The notes under the pieces: model-generated
Seen by the model: the letters and a program-made list of their open reading frames with translations, nothing else
Told to the model about the DNA's origin: nothing
Database searches by the model: none
Shown: one piece after another, positions 45,001-46,726 of the stretch
Layout of the letters: every line of letters starts with the position of its first letter
Position numbering within the stretch: the first letter of the stretch is position 1
Position numbers and translations under genes: made by a program
Assembly: GCA_000310025.1 (NCBI GenBank)
Contig: FN649758.1
Location: 1,741,996 to 1,788,721, forward strand
DNA length: 46,726 nt
Direction: 5' to 3'
Origin: Ectocarpus siliculosus
Taxonomy: Eukaryota; Sar; Phaeophyceae; Ectocarpales; Ectocarpaceae

Positions 45001-46726
45001 CACGCATGCATACACCGCTCGGTTCTTTTTTGCTGTTGGTGTCGCCACCTTAAACAGACGATGTGCCACCGTGCATATCGGCCGGATTGCCGATCTGTCC
45101 ATGACGCCACGGTCTACTTGGCCGTTGTCGCTTTTCCTTTCCTTGCCTGAGAGGGTGTTGCGCTGTCGTTGTTGACTCTTCTGTCGGTTTTCGGCGTTTT
45201 GTTTGTCCCAAAGTACCCCCTCCGGTGTGGTCGCAGCCCCGCTTTGTTCACGAATACTCGCTCACGAATACATACTCGTGCTTGACGTCTACGATCGTCG
45301 TCTTTCCTTTTTTGACCCCGCCGTTGTTGTCGCGGTGTAATGGTGCTGTGGCGATGTCGCGACCCTACTGCTGTACAGCGGGCAAGGCCGACGGTCGACG
45401 GGAGGGTAACAGTCGTTCGGGCAGCCAGGGCGATCGATCCAGCCGAAACGATGAAGAGGGAAGCCACAGCGACCACAGCGAGGATGAAGCAAACGGTACA
45501 TAAGAATGCGTGTGTGTGTGTTTTTTTCCTTGCCGAAGTTGCTCTTTTGTTTTGGGGTTTCGGGTTTTGCCTTTTTTCTTTGATTCATGAGTTACGGCTG
45601 CGGGCGGGTGTTGCTTGCAAAGCGCAGTTTTTTCTGTTTTTTTTGCTCTTTTTTTTGTCGGTGATGGGTGCTAGTATGCGCTTCAGGTGTGGAGTGTCCT
45701 CTCTCTCGTGTATGACATGTCACTCACAGCGAGGTCTCGTGTGTGCCATTCACAAGAGGGTGTTATGCTGTCTTATTTTGGTGTGTGGGTGGACATTTAG
45801 TTGCTGGGGCCCCGCAGTAGGCACAAGAATCGATGGACAGCTCATCAGCAATCACGACTGCGGGTGCTACAAGAAATTGGTGTGTGCGTCGGATGACGCA
45901 AAAATCTCTCAGGTGGAGCACGCTTACATTTATTTCGTGCCATTCTTTTGGGTACCCCACCCATGCAGTCGCACGGCTCTTCTCCCAGCTTCGCCTGTCA
46001 CTCTGGCGTGTGTGTGAACCCTTCGTTCTCCCGTAGCAACCCCAACTCAACGCGCATTTATTCTCGAAGCCCCTTTCCGCTTTATTTTTAATGACAAGAC
46101 CATGTGGACTCACGCTCTGTCGACTCGTTTCACGCGGCTTGCGATTCCGCTCAGGCACCGAGGAGGGAGGGTATGCCTCCAACCCCAGCCGGGGGCGCAC
46201 GAGCACAGACGGCGGCGGGGGCAAGGGCGCCGGCTACAACTCGTTCAGCGGCGCCAGGCAAGGCCGACCACTCGAAGACGGGGAGGAAGAAGTGGAGGAG
46301 GAGGATTTAGCCGAGGGCGGAGACGTCGAGGATGAGGAGGAAGAGGAAGAGGAAGAGGAGGAGGAGGAGGAAGACCAAGATGAAGAGGAGAGACATCATG
46401 GTGTTGGCAATGGGATGCGAGGAGGCGGGGGCGGGGGCGGGGGGGGACACGCCTACAACTCCGGCGACCGGAACTCCCGCGACCAGGCCGACCTGGAGCG
46501 CCGCGCGATGGCGCACGCGTACGCCGACGGTCTGGACGGCGGGGGCGGCGGCGGCGAGCACTACGGCTCGGGCGGAGGGGCGGACAGGAATCCGCAGCGC
46601 AACATGCCCCCGGCCCCTCCGGGGGCCGCGAACGGCATCTCGCCTGTGGACGCGCGCGCGGCGGCGTTTCTCGCGGCGCGTACCCGGCTGGCCGGCGGCG
46701 GGGTCGCTGTTCCCGAGAGGCCGGGG
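41359..46726 (+). CDS. Gly-rich acidic low-complexity protein (5' part, runs off window)
   Basis: Spliced from 41359-42022, 45379-45495 and 46155 to the edge; both introns are phase 1 and the frame is open at the end (at least 451 residues). The start is MKWALKFSTKGKG, a basic patch. Then come two runs of 11 Gly, an Asn5 run, a long Glu/Asp run (exon 3) and Ser/Asp/Glu stretches such as SHSDHSEDEAN. No folded domain is visible yet. The composition suggests a long disordered region, perhaps the N-terminus of a larger nuclear or scaffold protein; that is only a guess. Intron 1 is 3.36 kb; an extra in-phase exon there cannot be excluded. Confidence 0.72.
43717..43740. repeat. (CAG)8 microsatellite
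   Basis: Eight perfect CAG units in the large intron. Confidence 0.95.
44038..44066. repeat. Interrupted CAG/CAA microsatellite
   Basis: CAG repeats with one CAA interruption, 300 bases from the previous array. Confidence 0.92.
45379..45495 (+). CDS. Gly-rich protein exon 2
   Basis: Acceptor TGTACAG/CGG, donor AAACG/GTACAT, phase 1 at both ends. Ser/Asp/Glu/Arg-rich. Confidence 0.68.
46155..46726 (+). CDS. Gly-rich protein exon 3 (incomplete)
   Basis: Acceptor CCGCTCAG/GC. It has an acidic run of about 15 residues near 46330-46385, then Gly-rich and Ala-rich stretches. No stop before the window ends. Confidence 0.72.

Larger units (their letters stand above)
42023..45378 (+). other. Intron 1 of the Gly-rich protein gene
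   Basis: 3356 bp. It holds two CAG microsatellites. A small frame (ATG 44784, 44 codons, GDVSDIKSNVTTHFFYN) has a protein-like composition but no supporting splice sites. Confidence 0.55.

Overview
The window looks like nuclear DNA of a photosynthetic stramenopile, most likely a brown alga close to Ectocarpus. Three things point that way. The GAPDH gene encodes a plastid-type enzyme whose leader carries the heterokont cleavage motif (S-A-F-V-A-P). The genes have many short GC-rich exons split by introns of about 0.4 to 3.4 kb. Poly(G)/(C) tracts, CAG/CTG microsatellites and small mobile elements are frequent. The species is inferred; no search could be run.

Layout. 1-4500 is a tandem array of four ~1.18 kb units, the last one shortened, running off the left edge. 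4500-13170 has no gene I can support. It holds a possible retroelement scrap, three diverged ~350 bp tandem repeats (6340-7400), a zone of ATGATGCATCAT-type palindromes (7000-8470), a 15 bp minisatellite and a TA-flanked MITE. 13173-25680 (minus) is one gene of 11 exons. All splice phases agree and give 1080 residues: a FYVE zinc finger, then an alpha/beta-hydrolase domain with an intact Ser/Asp/His triad, then a long Ser/Gly/His-rich tail ending in a possible membrane anchor. 26181-33627 (plus) is a seven-exon gene for a TLC-domain (TRAM/LAG1/CLN8-like) multi-pass membrane protein of 268 residues with an ER-retrieval-like C-terminus. The two genes start 500 bp apart, head to head, and both products point to membrane lipids. 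35856-39269 (plus) is a three-exon plastid GAPDH gene with a tRNA-derived SINE in intron 2. 41359 to the right edge (plus) is the start of a gene for a Gly-rich, acidic low-complexity protein.

Mobile DNA. Three copies of one 212-222 bp MITE family sit in the window, with ~50 bp terminal inverted repeats and TA on both sides. An imperfect ~365 bp hairpin lies in intron 1 of the FYVE gene. The SINE lies in the GAPDH gene.

Assembly quality. Both 100-N gaps are preceded by homopolymer-smeared sequence that looks like a stuttered copy of the clean sequence just after the gap. They are probably overlaps or read artefacts rather than real missing DNA. A third smear is in the TLC gene. Open frames across these places are meaningless.

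How the genes relate. GAPDH serves the plastid Calvin cycle. The FYVE-hydrolase would act at PI3P-bearing membranes and the TLC protein in the ER or related membranes. A shared regulatory region for those two is an inference from spacing only.
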